A stretch of DNA of 64,000 nucleotides from Serratia sp. PL17 (lineage in GTDB: Bacteria; Pseudomonadota; Gammaproteobacteria; Enterobacterales; Enterobacteriaceae): assembly GCF_017832355.1 (NCBI RefSeq), contig NZ_JAFIBY010000002.1, positions 62,001 through 126,000 of the forward strand. The letters are read 5' to 3'. Position numbers and translations under genes: made by a program. This document shows positions 40,956 through 51,007 of this stretch, piece by piece. How positions within the stretch are numbered: position 1 is the stretch's first letter; the number at the start of each line of letters is the position of its first letter. Under the pieces are notes generated by a model. That model was not told where the DNA came from. It was given only the letters and a program-made list of their open reading frames with translations, and ran no database searches.

Positions 40956-41789
40956 ATGCAGTTAACCGTGCGAGACATGACTCTCGATCTTTCCCACCCA
41001 AGGGTGATGGGGATCCTCAATGTAACTCCGGATTCTTTTTCTGACGGCGGTAAGCACAACCAGCTCAATCAGGCGTTGTTACATGCACATGCGTTGATTT
41101 CGGCCGGTGCGACCATGATTGATGTGGGTGGTGAGTCGACCAGACCGGGAGCGTCAGAGGTCAGTGAAGAGGAGGAGATCGCACGGGTAGTGCCGGTAGT
41201 CGAGGCGATAGCTCAGCGTTTTGAAGTCTTTATCTCTGTGGATACCTCGAAAGCCGGGGTGATTCGCGAGTCGGCCCAGGCGGGCGCACACCTGATCAAC
41301 GACGTTCGTTCGCTGCAAGAACCGGGTGCGCTGGCGGCGGCCGCAGAAAGTGGCCTGCCGGTGTGCCTGATGCACATGCAGGGTGAGCCGCGTACCATGC
41401 AGCAGGCGCCACACTATGATGATCTTATCGGCGATGTGCATGCATTTTTCCAACGACATATTGAACGTTGTCATGCTGCCGGTATTACAAATCAGAAATT
41501 GCTGCTCGACCCAGGATTCGGTTTCGGTAAGAATTTAGCGCACAATTATCAGCTTCTGGCCAGATTGTCAGAATTTCATCGCTTCGGCCTGCCGCTATTG
41601 GTAGGGATGTCGCGCAAGTCGATGATTGGACAACTGCTGAATGTACCGCCTGATCAGCGAGTTATCGGCAGCGTGGCCTGTGCGGTGATCGCCGCCATGC
41701 AGGGCGCACAGATTGTCAGAGTGCATGACGTTAAAGAAACCGTCGAGGCGATGCGTGTCGTCGAGGCAACACTTTCAGCTAAAGGATGA
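40956..41789 (+). CDS. folP: Dihydropteroate synthase
   Basis: A 277-residue TIM-barrel enzyme with [50 protein letters not shown] and [11 protein letters not shown]. It condenses para-aminobenzoate with dihydropterin diphosphate and is the sulfonamide target. No resistance-type insertion is visible in these loops. It is 7 bases upstream of glmM. Confidence 0.97.
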   Translation: MQLTVRDMTLDLSHPRVMGILNVTPDSFSDGGKHNQLNQALLHAHALISAGATMIDVGGESTRPGASEVSEEEEIARVVPVVEAIAQRFEVFISVDTSKAGVIRESAQAGAHLINDVRSLQEPGALAAAAESGLPVCLMHMQGEPRTMQQAPHYDDLIGDVHAFFQRHIERCHAAGITNQKLLLDPGFGFGKNLAHNYQLLARLSEFHRFGLPLLVGMSRKSMIGQLLNVPPDQRVIGSVACAVIAAMQGAQIVRVHDVKETVEAMRVVEATLSAKG

Positions 41790-41796
41790 CAGAGAC

Positions 41797-43134
41797 ATGA
41801 GCGAGCGCAAATATTTTGGTACTGACGGCATTCGTGGCAAGGTCGGTGATAGCCCGATTACCCCTGATTTCGTTCTGAAACTTGGCTGGGCGGCGGGTAA
41901 AGTATTGGCACGTCACGGTTCACGTAAAATTATTATCGGCAAAGATACCCGTATTTCCGGTTATATGCTGGAGTCGGCGCTGGAAGCGGGGCTCGCAGCT
42001 GCAGGGTTGTCTGCCTCCTTTACCGGCCCCATGCCAACGCCGGCGGTGGCATACTTGACGCGGACCTTCCGTGCGGAGGCCGGTATTGTGATCTCGGCAT
42101 CGCATAACCCGTTTTACGACAATGGCATCAAATTCTTCTCCATTGACGGGGCGAAGCTGCCAGACCACGTCGAAGAAGCCATTGAAGCTGAAATGGAAAA
42201 ACCGCTGACCTGTGTCGAATCCTCAGAATTGGGTAAAGCCAGCCGAATTATCGATGCAGCGGGTCGTTATATCGAATTCTGTAAAGGTACCTTCCCGAGC
42301 GAACTGAGCCTGAAGGGCCTGAAAATTGTGGTGGACTGCGCCAACGGCGCGACTTATCACATTGCACCTAGCGTTCTGCGTGAACTGGGCGCCACGGTGA
42401 TTGCTATCGGCGTTGAGCCGGATGGCATGAACATCAATGAAAAATGTGGTGCAACAGACGTGCGTCAACTGCAGGAGCGTGTGCTGCTGGAAAAGGCACA
42501 TGTCGGTCTGGCGTTTGATGGCGACGGTGACCGCGTGATGATGGTGGATCACTTGGGCAACAAGGTTGATGGCGACCAGATTCTCTACATCATTGCCCGT
42601 GAAGGGCTTCGTCAGGGGCAACTGCGCGGTGGCGCTGTCGGCACGCTGATGAGCAACATGGGGCTGGAGCTGGCATTGAAACAGCTGGGCATCCCGTTTG
42701 CGCGCGCTAAGGTAGGCGACCGCTATGTACTGGAAAAGCTGCAGGAACTGGGCTGGCGCATCGGTGCAGAAAACTCAGGCCATGTGATCCTGCTGGACAA
42801 AACCACCACCGGCGATGGCATTGTGGCCGGGCTACAGGTGCTGACCGCGATGGTACGCAATAGCATGACCCTGCATGATCTGTGCAGCGGCATGAAACTG
42901 CTGCCGCAGATTCTGGTCAACGTACGCTTTGTCGGTGAACACAACCCGCTGGAGTCTGAAGACGTGCGTAAAATCACCGAGCAGGTTGAGGCTGAATTGG
43001 CGGGTCGTGGCCGCGTGCTGTTGCGTAAATCGGGTACTGAACCTTTGATCCGTGTGATGGTGGAAGGTGAAGATGAGCAGCAGGTTACTGCGCTGGCGCA
43101 TCGCATTGCTGATGCGGTGAAGTCTGCGGGTTAA
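41797..43134 (+). CDS. glmM: Phosphoglucosamine mutase
   Basis: A 445-residue alpha-D-phosphohexomutase. Active-site Ser102 in VISASHNP, magnesium site FDGDGDRVM (about 240-248), sugar-binding AENSGHV and phosphate-binding [15 protein letters not shown]. It converts glucosamine-6-phosphate to glucosamine-1-phosphate for peptidoglycan and lipopolysaccharide. The conserved start [14 protein letters not shown] lies inside a longer open frame. Co-operonic with folP. Confidence 0.97.
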   Translation: MSERKYFGTDGIRGKVGDSPITPDFVLKLGWAAGKVLARHGSRKIIIGKDTRISGYMLESALEAGLAAAGLSASFTGPMPTPAVAYLTRTFRAEAGIVISASHNPFYDNGIKFFSIDGAKLPDHVEEAIEAEMEKPLTCVESSELGKASRIIDAAGRYIEFCKGTFPSELSLKGLKIVVDCANGATYHIAPSVLRELGATVIAIGVEPDGMNINEKCGATDVRQLQERVLLEKAHVGLAFDGDGDRVMMVDHLGNKVDGDQILYIIAREGLRQGQLRGGAVGTLMSNMGLELALKQLGIPFARAKVGDRYVLEKLQELGWRIGAENSGHVILLDKTTTGDGIVAGLQVLTAMVRNSMTLHDLCSGMKLLPQILVNVRFVGEHNPLESEDVRKITEQVEAELAGRGRVLLRKSGTEPLIRVMVEGEDEQQVTALAHRIADAVKSAG

Positions 43135-43240
43135 TTGACCATTACTGCGTTCCGGGGGCACTAAGTGTCTCCGGAAATCACAGCCTGCGAATTTTATTGG
43201 TGTTTTTTTCTGCAAACGCGCCAGTGGCTGCAAATTGCCC

Positions 43241-43269
43241 TTGCGCGGTTTGGCGCCTTTGGTTAGTAT
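43241..43269 (+). promoter_or_regulatory. Probable secG promoter
   Basis: TTGCGC (43241-43246) and TAGTAT (43264-43269) with a 17-bp spacer, about 120 bp upstream of secG. Confidence 0.5.
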
Positions 43270-43387
43270 TCACACCCGCTTCAGTGGGCAGTTTGATATA
43301 ACGCCTGCGACTTCTTAATAGAAATAGAAGCCTTTGGGGTGTGAAGCATTTGGCACGCGGTGAAGCCGCAAGGATACGGGTACAACT

Positions 43388-43723
43388 ATGTACGAAGCTC
43401 TTCTGGTAATTTTCCTGCTGATCTCAATCGGGCTGGTTGCTCTGATTATGCTGCAGCAAGGTAAAGGCGCTGATATGGGAGCCTCATTCGGAGCAGGTGC
43501 ATCTGGCACATTGTTCGGTTCGAGTGGTTCCGGTAACTTCATGACCCGCATGACAGCTGTGTTGGCGACGTTGTTTTTCGTCATCAGTCTGATCTTGGGC
43601 AACCTGAGCACCAACCAGAGCAAGAAAGGCAGCGAGTGGGAAAATTTGGGTCAGCCAGTGAAATCTGAGCAGACTACCGCGCCGGCAGCACCAACCAAGC
43701 CGAGCAGCGATATCCCGCAGTAA
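43388..43723 (+). CDS. secG: Protein-export membrane protein SecG
   Basis: A 111-residue Sec translocon subunit with two helices (about 2-22 and 53-72) separated by the conserved loop LQQGKGADMGASFGAGASGT. The C-terminal tail is Pro/Thr-rich. It assists SecYE during preprotein translocation. tRNA genes follow, as in E. coli. Confidence 0.96.
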   Translation: MYEALLVIFLLISIGLVALIMLQQGKGADMGASFGAGASGTLFGSSGSGNFMTRMTAVLATLFFVISLILGNLSTNQSKKGSEWENLGQPVKSEQTTAPAAPTKPSSDIPQ

Positions 43724-43743
43724 GCGCCAAGCAGTAACAGAGT

Positions 43744-43773
43744 TTGAAAACGGTTGTTGTTACCTCATATAAA
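43744..43773 (+). promoter_or_regulatory. Possible tRNA-Leu promoter
   Basis: TTGAAA (43744-43749) and TATAAA (43768-43773) with an 18-bp spacer, ending 27 bp before the tRNA. Confidence 0.5.
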
Positions 43774-43800
43774 TAACAGCCGTTAGCAGTAAGAATCAGT

Positions 43801-43887
43801 ACCGAGGTGGTGGAATTGGTAGACACGCTACCTTGAGGTGGTAGTGCCCTAACGGGCTTGTGGGTTCGAGTCCCATCCTCGGTACCA
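43801..43887 (+). tRNA. leuU: tRNA-Leu(GAG)
   Basis: An 87-nt class II tRNA with encoded CCA. Acceptor stem ACCGAGG/CCTCGGT, anticodon stem CTACC/GGTAG enclosing TTGAGGT (anticodon GAG), a long variable arm (TGCCCTAACGGGCT) and the T loop GGTTCGAGTCC. Position after secG matches E. coli leuU. Confidence 0.97.
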
Positions 43888-43902
43888 AATCCCAGAGATA
43901 AC

Positions 43903-43931
43903 TTGCAATTTTGCGATTATCGGCGTAATAT
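43903..43931 (+). promoter_or_regulatory. Promoter of the initiator tRNA / rimP-nusA operon
   Basis: TTGCAA (43903-43908) and TAATAT (43926-43931) are 17 bp apart, followed by a GC-containing discriminator typical of stringently controlled genes, 16 bp before the tRNA. Confidence 0.72.
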
Positions 43932-43947
43932 TTGCCACGTTTTCGGA

Positions 43948-44024
<77 letters not shown>

Positions 44025-44155
44025 CTTTCCTTTAAGTGTTTATTTTCAAATACACTTTTCGATTGAATTCCGCTTTCTCGATCAACATTTGAAAATGACA
44101 CTTGTTAGAAAGTTGCACCGAAGCCGCTTAGCGGCAAACAGGGTCCAGTTGCATA

Positions 44156-44181
44156 AAGCCCCGAATTTTCGGGGTTTTTTG
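44156..44181 (+). terminator. Terminator between metY and rimP
   Basis: CCCCGA/TCGGGG hairpin followed by TTTTTT. It probably sets partial read-through into the rimP-nusA-infB genes. Confidence 0.8.
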
Positions 44182-44240
44182 TTATTTGGCAACAGAATCA
44201 CTGGGCTATTAGGCCCTTTTTTTATGTCTTGGGGGTGGGC

Positions 44241-44693
44241 TTGTCCACATTAGAGCAAAAATTAACAGAGATGCTTTCGGCACCGGTAGAAGCGTTGGGC
44301 TTTGAACTTGTAGGCATCGAATTTATTCGTGCGCGCCAATCGACGCTCCGTATCTATATTGATAGTGAAAACGGCATCAATGTTGACGATTGTGCTGATG
44401 TCAGCCACCAGGTCAGCGCTGTATTGGACGTTGAAGAGCCAATCACAGTCGCTTACAACTTGGAAGTCTCCTCTCCTGGCCTTGATCGCCCGATGTTCAC
44501 TGCAGAGCACTATACGCGTTTCCTCGGTGAAGAAGTCAGCCTGGTCCTGCGCATGGCCGTACAGAACCGTCGCAAATGGCAGGGCATTATTAAGTCTGTC
44601 GATGGCGAGATGATCACGGTTACTGTGGAAGGGAAAGATGAAGTGTTCGCGCTGAGCAATATCCAGAAAGCGAACCTGGTACCCCACTTTTAA
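44241..44693 (+). CDS. rimP: Ribosome maturation factor RimP
   Basis: A 150-residue 30S assembly factor. I use the TTG at 44241 (protein [11 protein letters not shown]), preceded by GGGGGTGGG; this matches the E. coli start and length. Motifs are [50 protein letters not shown] and the C-terminal Sm-like [14 protein letters not shown]. It heads the protein-coding part of the nusA operon. Confidence 0.97.
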   Translation: MSTLEQKLTEMLSAPVEALGFELVGIEFIRARQSTLRIYIDSENGINVDDCADVSHQVSAVLDVEEPITVAYNLEVSSPGLDRPMFTAEHYTRFLGEEVSLVLRMAVQNRRKWQGIIKSVDGEMITVTVEGKDEVFALSNIQKANLVPHF

Positions 44694-44714
44694 AGTTTGG
44701 ATGAGGCAACTAGG

Positions 44715-46223
44715 ATGAATAAAGAGATTCTGGCTGTTGTTGAAGCTGTTTCCAATGAAAAATCCCTTCCGCGTGAGAAGATTTTCGAAGCGCTGGAAAC
44801 CGCATTAGCCACCGCCACCAAGAAAAAATACGAGCAGGAAATCGAAGTTCGCGTCAGCATTGATCGCAAAACTGGCGATTTCGATACCTTCCGCCGTTGG
44901 GTCGCCGTAGATGAAGTGACTCAGCCGACGCGTGAAATCACGCTGGAAGCTGCACAGTATGAAGAGCCAGGCATTGAGCTGGGCGGTTACATCGAAGATC
45001 AGATTGAGTCTGTTACCTTTGACCGTATCACCACTCAGACTGCGAAACAGGTTATCGTACAGAAAGTACGCGAAGCTGAGCGCGCCATGGTTGTTGATGC
45101 GTTCCGCCAGCACGAAGGTGAAATCGTCACCGGCGTGGTGAAAAAAGTTAACCGTGACAGCATTGCGCTGGATCTGGGTAGCAACGCTGAAGCAGTGATT
45201 GGTCGTGAAGACATGCTGCCACGCGAAAACTTCCGTCCGGGCGACCGCATCCGCGGCATCCTGTACGCTGTTCGTCCTGAAGCCCGTGGTGCGCAGCTGT
45301 TTGTCAGCCGCTCCAGCGCCGAGATGCTGAAAGAACTGTTCCGCATCGAAGTACCGGAAATCGGCGAAGAAGTTATCGAAATTAAAGCGGCAGCCCGTGA
45401 TCCTGGCTCCCGTGCAAAAATTGCAGTGAAAACCAACGACAAGCGTATCGACCCTGTCGGTGCTTGCGTCGGTATGCGCGGTGCGCGCGTTCAGGCCGTT
45501 TCGAGCGAGCTCGGCGGTGAACGTATCGACATCATCCTGTGGGATGATAACCCAGCGCAGTTCGTCATCAACGCTATGGCGCCAGCGGATGTTGCCTCTA
45601 TTGTGGTTGATGAAGATAATTGCACTATGGACATCGCCGTTGAAGCCAGCAATCTGGCACAGGCGATCGGCCGTAATGGCCAAAACGTGCGTTTGGCATC
45701 CCAGCTGTTAAAACAACATCGTGACGATGACCGTTGGGAACTGAACGTGATGACGGCGGACGATCTGCAGGCCAAGCATCAGGCCGAAGCTCATGCCGCC
45801 ATTGATACCTTCACCAAGCATCTTGATATTGACGAAGATTTCGCCACCGTACTGGTTGAAGAAGGCTTCTCTACTCTGGAAGAGTTGGCTTACGTGCCAA
45901 TCAAAGAGTTGCTGGAAATCGACGGTCTGGATGAAGATATGGTTGAAGCGTTGCGCGATCGCGCCAAAGCTGCATTGACCACGCTGGCCCTGGCACAAGA
46001 AGAAAGCCTGGGCGACCAAAAACCTGCTGATGATTTGCTCAACCTGCCGGGTCTTGAGCGCAGCATGGCCTTTAAACTGGCCGCGCGTGGGGTTTGTACG
46101 CTGGAAGATCTTGCCGAGCAGGGTGTTGACGATCTGGCTGATATTGAAGGGCTTAGCGATGAGCAAGCCGGCGAGCTGATTATGGCCGCACGTAATATCT
46201 GTTGGTTTGGCGACAACGCGTAA
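44715..46223 (+). CDS. nusA: Transcription termination/antitermination factor NusA
   Basis: A 502-residue factor starting [20 protein letters not shown]-terminal polymerase-binding domain (about 1-130), S1 domain (about 135-200), two KH domains (about 230-345, with GSRAKIAV and [12 protein letters not shown]), and the two acidic AR repeats (about 360-500) with [20 protein letters not shown] that contact alpha-CTD. It enhances pausing and joins N- and rrn-antitermination complexes. The frame opens six codons earlier, but conservation and AGG spacing favour this ATG. Confidence 0.98.
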   Translation: MNKEILAVVEAVSNEKSLPREKIFEALETALATATKKKYEQEIEVRVSIDRKTGDFDTFRRWVAVDEVTQPTREITLEAAQYEEPGIELGGYIEDQIESVTFDRITTQTAKQVIVQKVREAERAMVVDAFRQHEGEIVTGVVKKVNRDSIALDLGSNAEAVIGREDMLPRENFRPGDRIRGILYAVRPEARGAQLFVSRSSAEMLKELFRIEVPEIGEEVIEIKAAARDPGSRAKIAVKTNDKRIDPVGACVGMRGARVQAVSSELGGERIDIILWDDNPAQFVINAMAPADVASIVVDEDNCTMDIAVEASNLAQAIGRNGQNVRLASQLLKQHRDDDRWELNVMTADDLQAKHQAEAHAAIDTFTKHLDIDEDFATVLVEEGFSTLEELAYVPIKELLEIDGLDEDMVEALRDRAKAALTTLALAQEESLGDQKPADDLLNLPGLERSMAFKLAARGVCTLEDLAEQGVDDLADIEGLSDEQAGELIMAARNICWFGDNA

Positions 46224-46247
46224 TAAACTGTAGCAGGAAGGAACAGC

Positions 46248-48935
46248 ATGACGACAGATGTAACCGTAAAATCGCTGGCAGCAGAGATTCAGACTCCAGT
46301 TGATCGCCTGGTACAGCAGTTTGCTGATGCAGGGATTAACAAGTCTGAGACAGACTCTGTAACCCAACATGAGAAAGAAGCTTTACTGGCGCACTTGAAC
46401 CGTGAACACGGTAGTGCGCCGGGTAAGCTCACGTTGCAGCGCAAAACGCGCAGCACCTTGAATATTCCGAGCACCGGCGGTAAAAGTAAATCGGTGCAAA
46501 TTGAGGTCCGCAAGAAACGCACTTATGTAAATCGCGATACGCCAGAAGCCCAACAGGCTGAAGCGGCAGAGCAGGCACAGCGTGAAGCGGAAGAGCAGGC
46601 ACAGCGCGCAGCAGAAGAGCTAGCGAAACGCGAAGCAGAAGCAAAGCGCGTAGCCGAAGAGCAAGCCAAACGTGAGGCCGCGGAGATTGCTAAGCGTAAT
46701 TCAGCGGAAAAAGAAAAAGTGACGAATCAACATACCGACGAAATGACCAAGCCAGCTCAGGCAGAAAAAGCACGCCGTGAAGCCGAAGCCGCCGAACTGA
46801 AACGTAAAGCGGAAGAGGAAGTACGACGTAAGGTTGAAGAAGACGCCAAACGTGTCGCGGAAGAAGCGCGCCGCATGGCCGAAGAGAACGGTGAGAAGTG
46901 GGCCGAAGCTGAAGCAGCAAGCGCTGCGGTTGAAACAGCCGACTACCACGTGACCACCTCTCAGCACGCCCGTGCAGCCGAAGACGAAAACGACGCTAAA
47001 GTTGAAGGCGAACGCCGCAGCCGTACGCGTGGCGGTAAAGCAACCAAGCAGAAGAAAGGCAACAAGCTTTCCGAGTCTAAAGCAGACCGTGAAGAAGCGC
47101 GCGCCGTTACCCGTGGTGGTAAAGGCAAGCGTAAGCCAAGCACTCTGCAGCAGGGCTTCAACAAGCCGGCTCAAGTGGTTAACCGTGACGTTGTGATCGG
47201 TGAAACCATCACCGTAGCTGAACTGGCTAACAAGATGGCGGTTAAAGGCTCTCAGGTCATCAAAGCGATGATGAAACTGGGCGCAATGGCCACTATCAAC
47301 CAGGTCATCGATCAGGAAACCGCACAGCTGGTTGCCGAAGAGATGGGCCACAAAGTTATCCTGCGTCGTGAGAACGAGCTGGAAGAAGCGCTGATGAGCG
47401 ATCGTGATACCGGTGCCGCTGCTGAGCCACGTGCGCCAGTTGTGACCATCATGGGCCACGTTGACCACGGTAAAACTTCTCTGCTGGACTACATCCGCTC
47501 CACCAAGGTGGCAGCAGGCGAGGCCGGCGGTATTACCCAGCATATCGGTGCTTACCACGTAGAAACCGAAAACGGCATGATCACCTTCCTGGATACCCCA
47601 GGCCACGCAGCGTTTACCTCAATGCGTGCCCGTGGTGCTCAGGCGACTGACATCGTTGTTCTGGTTGTTGCTGCCGACGACGGCGTGATGCCGCAAACCA
47701 TCGAAGCTATCCAGCATGCGAAAGCAGCGCAGGTGCCGTTGGTTGTTGCAGTGAACAAGATTGACAAGCCAGAAGCTGATCCAGACCGCGTTAAGCAGGA
47801 ACTGTCCCAGTACGGCGTTATGCCGGAAGAGTGGGGCGGCGAAGCACAGTTCGTCCATGTATCTGCGAAAGCCGGTACCGGTATCGACGAACTGCTGAAC
47901 GCAATCCTGTTGCAGTCTGAAGTGCTTGAACTGAAAGCAGTTCGCAGCGGCATGGCAAGCGGCGTGGTTATCGAATCCTTCCTGGATAAAGGTCGTGGTC
48001 CGGTTGCTACCGTACTGGTACAAGAAGGTACGCTGAATAAAGGCGATATCGTTCTGTGTGGTTTCGAATACGGCCGCGTACGTGCGATGCGTGACGAACT
48101 GGGTCGTGAAGTGACCTCTGCGGGTCCTTCTATTCCGGTTGAGATCCTGGGCCTGTCCAGCGTTCCTGCTGCCGGTGATGAAGCGACTGTTGTGCGTGAC
48201 GAGAAGAAAGCGCGTGAAGTTGCGCTGTACCGTCAAGGCAAGTTCCGTGAAGTTAAACTGGCGCGTCAGCAGAAATCTAAACTGGAAAACATGTTTGCGA
48301 ACATGACCGACGGTGAAGTTTCTGAGCTGAACATCGTACTGAAATCTGACGTACAGGGTTCTTGTGAAGCCATTATGGATTCACTGCTGAAACTCTCTAC
48401 CGACGAAGTGAAAGTGAAGATTGTTGGCTCCGGTGTCGGTGGTATCACTGAAACCGACGCAACGCTGGCAGCCGCTTCCAACGCCATCATCCTGGGCTTC
48501 AACGTCCGTGCCGACGCTTCTGCGCGCCGCGTGATTGAAGCAGAAAGCCTGGATCTGCGTTACTACTCCGTGATCTATAACCTGATCGACGAAGTGAAGC
48601 AGGCGATGAGCGGTATGTTGGCGCCTGAGTACAAGCAGCAGATTATCGGCCTGGCCGAAGTACGTGACGTGTTCAAATCCCCTAAATTTGGTGCCATTGC
48701 AGGTTGTATGGTTACCGAGGGTAACATCAAGCGTCACAACCCAATCCGCGTTCTGCGCGACAACGTGGTTATCTATGAAGGCGAGCTGGAATCCCTGCGC
48801 CGCTTCAAAGATGACGTTAACGAAGTCCGTAACGGCATGGAATGTGGTATCGGCGTTAAGAACTACAACGACGTGCGCGTCGGCGACATGATCGAAGTGT
48901 TCGAAATCATCGAGATCCAACGCACCATCGCTTAA
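46248..48935 (+). CDS. infB: Translation initiation factor IF-2
   Basis: An 895-residue GTPase. N-terminal subdomain (1-50), a long charged helical linker of imperfect Glu/Ala/Arg repeats (about 95-230), then the G domain: G1 GHVDHGKT at 403-410, [12 protein letters not shown]. Domains II-IV follow, ending [18 protein letters not shown]. It brings fMet-tRNA to the 30S subunit and promotes subunit joining. GTG at codon 158 (46719) and ATG at codon 166 (46743) correspond to the starts of the shorter IF2-beta and gamma forms of E. coli. Confidence 0.98.
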   Translation: MTTDVTVKSLAAEIQTPVDRLVQQFADAGINKSETDSVTQHEKEALLAHLNREHGSAPGKLTLQRKTRSTLNIPSTGGKSKSVQIEVRKKRTYVNRDTPEAQQAEAAEQAQREAEEQAQRAAEELAKREAEAKRVAEEQAKREAAEIAKRNSAEKEKVTNQHTDEMTKPAQAEKARREAEAAELKRKAEEEVRRKVEEDAKRVAEEARRMAEENGEKWAEAEAASAAVETADYHVTTSQHARAAEDENDAKVEGERRSRTRGGKATKQKKGNKLSESKADREEARAVTRGGKGKRKPSTLQQGFNKPAQVVNRDVVIGETITVAELANKMAVKGSQVIKAMMKLGAMATINQVIDQETAQLVAEEMGHKVILRRENELEEALMSDRDTGAAAEPRAPVVTIMGHVDHGKTSLLDYIRSTKVAAGEAGGITQHIGAYHVETENGMITFLDTPGHAAFTSMRARGAQATDIVVLVVAADDGVMPQTIEAIQHAKAAQVPLVVAVNKIDKPEADPDRVKQELSQYGVMPEEWGGEAQFVHVSAKAGTGIDELLNAILLQSEVLELKAVRSGMASGVVIESFLDKGRGPVATVLVQEGTLNKGDIVLCGFEYGRVRAMRDELGREVTSAGPSIPVEILGLSSVPAAGDEATVVRDEKKAREVALYRQGKFREVKLARQQKSKLENMFANMTDGEVSELNIVLKSDVQGSCEAIMDSLLKLSTDEVKVKIVGSGVGGITETDATLAAASNAIILGFNVRADASARRVIEAESLDLRYYSVIYNLIDEVKQAMSGMLAPEYKQQIIGLAEVRDVFKSPKFGAIAGCMVTEGNIKRHNPIRVLRDNVVIYEGELESLRRFKDDVNEVRNGMECGIGVKNYNDVRVGDMIEVFEIIEIQRTIA

Positions 48936-49003
48936 CGCTAGCACATCTGCTTAAGTCTGTTCTGGGGGGCCTTGTGCCCCCCGATTTGTCTGGAGAATCC
49001 AAA

Positions 49004-49414
49004 ATGGCAAAAGAATTCAGCCGCGGTCAGCGCGTGGCACAAGAGATGCAAAAAGAGATTGCTATCATTCTGCAGCGTGAAGTCAAAGATCCGCGTATCG
49101 GGATGGCTACCGTTTCTGGTGTAGAAGTTTCTCGTGATTTGGCCTACGCCAAAGTTTATGTCACCTTCCTGAACGTGTTGACCGAAAACGCCGATCCGGA
49201 ACTGGTGCCTAACGGCATTAAAGCATTGCAAGACGCTTCCGGTTATATCCGCACGCTGCTGGGTAAAGCTATGCGCCTGCGTGTCGTTCCAGAGTTGACC
49301 TTCGCGTACGACAACTCCCTGGTTGAAGGCATGCGCATGTCTAACCTGGTCACCAACGTCGTGAAGAAGGACGTCGAACGCCGTTCCGCATCAGGCGATG
49401 AAGAGGAGGCTTAA
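49004..49414 (+). CDS. rbfA: 30S ribosome-binding factor A
   Basis: A 136-residue KH-fold protein starting [20 protein letters not shown], preceded by GGAG. Family motifs include [19 protein letters not shown] and [14 protein letters not shown]. It binds helix 1 of 16S rRNA in late 30S maturation and cold adaptation. Its stop overlaps the truB ATG (TAATG). Confidence 0.97.
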   Translation: MAKEFSRGQRVAQEMQKEIAIILQREVKDPRIGMATVSGVEVSRDLAYAKVYVTFLNVLTENADPELVPNGIKALQDASGYIRTLLGKAMRLRVVPELTFAYDNSLVEGMRMSNLVTNVVKKDVERRSASGDEEEA

Positions 49415-50358
49415 TGAGTCGCCCTCGTCGCCGCGGCCGTGATATCCACGGTGTCCTGCTGTTGGACAAATCGCAGGGCTTGTCATCCAACGACGCCCTG
49501 CAAAAAGTAAAACGTCTCTATAACGCCAACCGCGCGGGCCACACGGGTGCGCTCGATCCGCTGGCGACCGGTATGCTGCCGATCTGTCTCGGTGAGGCGA
49601 CCAAGTTTTCACAGTTCCTGCTCGACTCCGATAAACGTTATCGTGTTATCGCCCGTCTTGGGCAGCGTACGGATACTTCGGATGCCGATGGTCAAATCGT
49701 GCAAGAGCGTCCGGTGAATTTCACCCAAGCCCAGCTTGACGTAGCGCTTGAAAGCTTCCGTGGCGATATCAAGCAAGTGCCTTCGATGTACTCAGCGCTG
49801 AAGTATCAAGGCAAGAAACTCTATGAGTATGCACGCCAGGGTATTGAAGTCCCACGTGAAGCACGCAGCATTACCGTTTACGAGCTGCAATTTATTCGCT
49901 GGGAAGGGGATGAGCTGGAGCTGGAGATTCACTGCTCAAAAGGCACTTACATCCGCACCATCACCGATGACCTCGGCGAGCTGTTAGGCTGCGGTGCGCA
50001 TGTGATCTACCTGCGTCGTCTGCAGGTGGCGACCTATCCGACCGAACGCATGGTCACGCTGGAGCAGTTGAACGCACTGATGGAGCAAGCCCAGGCGCAG
50101 GAAATCGCGCCGGCAGAATTGCTCGATCCGCTGCTGATGCCGATGGATAGCCCGGTTGAAAACTACCCGGAAGTGAACCTGCTGCCCGTTGTTGCGGGTT
50201 ACGTCAAGCAGGGGCAGCCGGTACAGGTCGCCGGTGCACCGGCTTCAGGTATGGTGCGCATCACTGAAGGTGAAGAACGTAAATTTATCGGCGTGGGTGA
50301 TATTGCCGATGATGGTCGTGTGGCGCCGCGCCGCTTGGTCGTCGAATATTTCGACTGA
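49414..50358 (+). CDS. truB: tRNA pseudouridine-55 synthase
   Basis: A 314-residue enzyme with catalytic Asp48 in [15 protein letters not shown]. Other motifs are [38 protein letters not shown] and [19 protein letters not shown], with a C-terminal PUA domain. It makes pseudouridine 55 in the T loop of tRNAs. Last gene of the nusA-infB unit, translationally coupled to rbfA. Confidence 0.97.
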   Translation: MSRPRRRGRDIHGVLLLDKSQGLSSNDALQKVKRLYNANRAGHTGALDPLATGMLPICLGEATKFSQFLLDSDKRYRVIARLGQRTDTSDADGQIVQERPVNFTQAQLDVALESFRGDIKQVPSMYSALKYQGKKLYEYARQGIEVPREARSITVYELQFIRWEGDELELEIHCSKGTYIRTITDDLGELLGCGAHVIYLRRLQVATYPTERMVTLEQLNALMEQAQAQEIAPAELLDPLLMPMDSPVENYPEVNLLPVVAGYVKQGQPVQVAGAPASGMVRITEGEERKFIGVGDIADDGRVAPRRLVVEYFD

Positions 50359-50377
50359 GGGTAGAAAGCGCGCTGCC

Positions 50378-50406
50378 TTGCGATCGCACTGCGCTAAGAG
50401 TAGAAT
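50378..50406 (+). promoter_or_regulatory. rpsO promoter
   Basis: TTGCGA (50378-50383) and TAGAAT (50401-50406) with a 17-bp spacer, about 75 bp upstream of rpsO. Confidence 0.72.
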
Positions 50407-50482
50407 GGCGCAGCTTATGCATTGGGTTGCTGAATTAGAGATCGGCGCCTGTATTTATTATCTATAATTCTGGAGTATGACA

Positions 50483-50752
50483 ATGTCTCTAAGTGTTGAA
50501 GCTAAAGCTAAAATCGTAGCTGATTTCGGTCGTGGTACTAACGACAGCGGTTCTTCCGAAGTTCAGGTTGCCCTGTTGACTGCGCAGATCAACCATCTGC
50601 AAGGCCACTTCTCAGAGCACAAAAAAGATCACCACAGCCGTCGTGGTCTGCTGCGTATGGTTTCTCAGCGTCGTAAGCTGCTGGACTACCTGAAGCGTAA
50701 AGATGTAGCACGTTACACCAGCCTGATCGAGCGTCTGGGTCTGCGTCGCTAA
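50483..50752 (+). CDS. rpsO: 30S ribosomal protein S15
   Basis: An 89-residue four-helix protein starting [18 protein letters not shown], with [20 protein letters not shown] and [20 protein letters not shown] contacting 16S rRNA. In E. coli S15 represses its own mRNA through a leader pseudoknot; I did not confirm that fold here. A terminator separates it from pnp. Confidence 0.98.
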   Translation: MSLSVEAKAKIVADFGRGTNDSGSSEVQVALLTAQINHLQGHFSEHKKDHHSRRGLLRMVSQRRKLLDYLKRKDVARYTSLIERLGLRR

Positions 50753-50770
50753 TCTAGCGAGTTTCAGTGG

Positions 50771-50797
50771 AAAGGGGCCTATTTTGGCCCCTTTCTT
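50771..50797 (+). terminator. rpsO terminator
   Basis: AAAGGGGCC/GGCCCCTTT hairpin followed by CTTCT. It corresponds to the E. coli rpsO t1 terminator, which permits some read-through to pnp. Confidence 0.85.
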
Positions 50798-50870
50798 CTA
50801 GGAAGCATAAGCAAATCAGGTTAATGTATTACTGATGTTTCCAAATAGGATCTTCCATTACAGAGGTTCG

Positions 50871-50926
50871 CGCGGCTAATGAGAGGCTTTGTCTCAGGCT
50901 TGAGATAAGGATTGTCATTAGTCGCG
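50871..50926 (+). promoter_or_regulatory. pnp leader stem (RNase III processing element)
   Basis: CGCGGCTAATGA (50871-50882) pairs over 12 bp with TCATTAGTCGCG (50915-50926; one G-U). In E. coli RNase III cuts the equivalent leader stem and PNPase then destabilises its own mRNA. Confidence 0.75.
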
Positions 50927-51007
50927 AGGATGTAGTGAGAAGGCAAGTCGAGTCACTGGCGTGTCGAGTCGTCAATACGATTGCGCGCCTAATCAAAGGA
51001 TATAATT

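Noticed and set aside
46540-46900. Repetitive sequence in infB as a repeat element or CRISPR-like array
   Set aside because: The repeats are in-frame Glu/Ala/Arg coding units of the IF2 linker and vary in length; no spacer-repeat structure.
46701-47606. 301-codon minus-strand open frame opposite infB
   Set aside because: Mirror of the IF2 linker and G domain; composition follows infB codon bias and no start signal is present.
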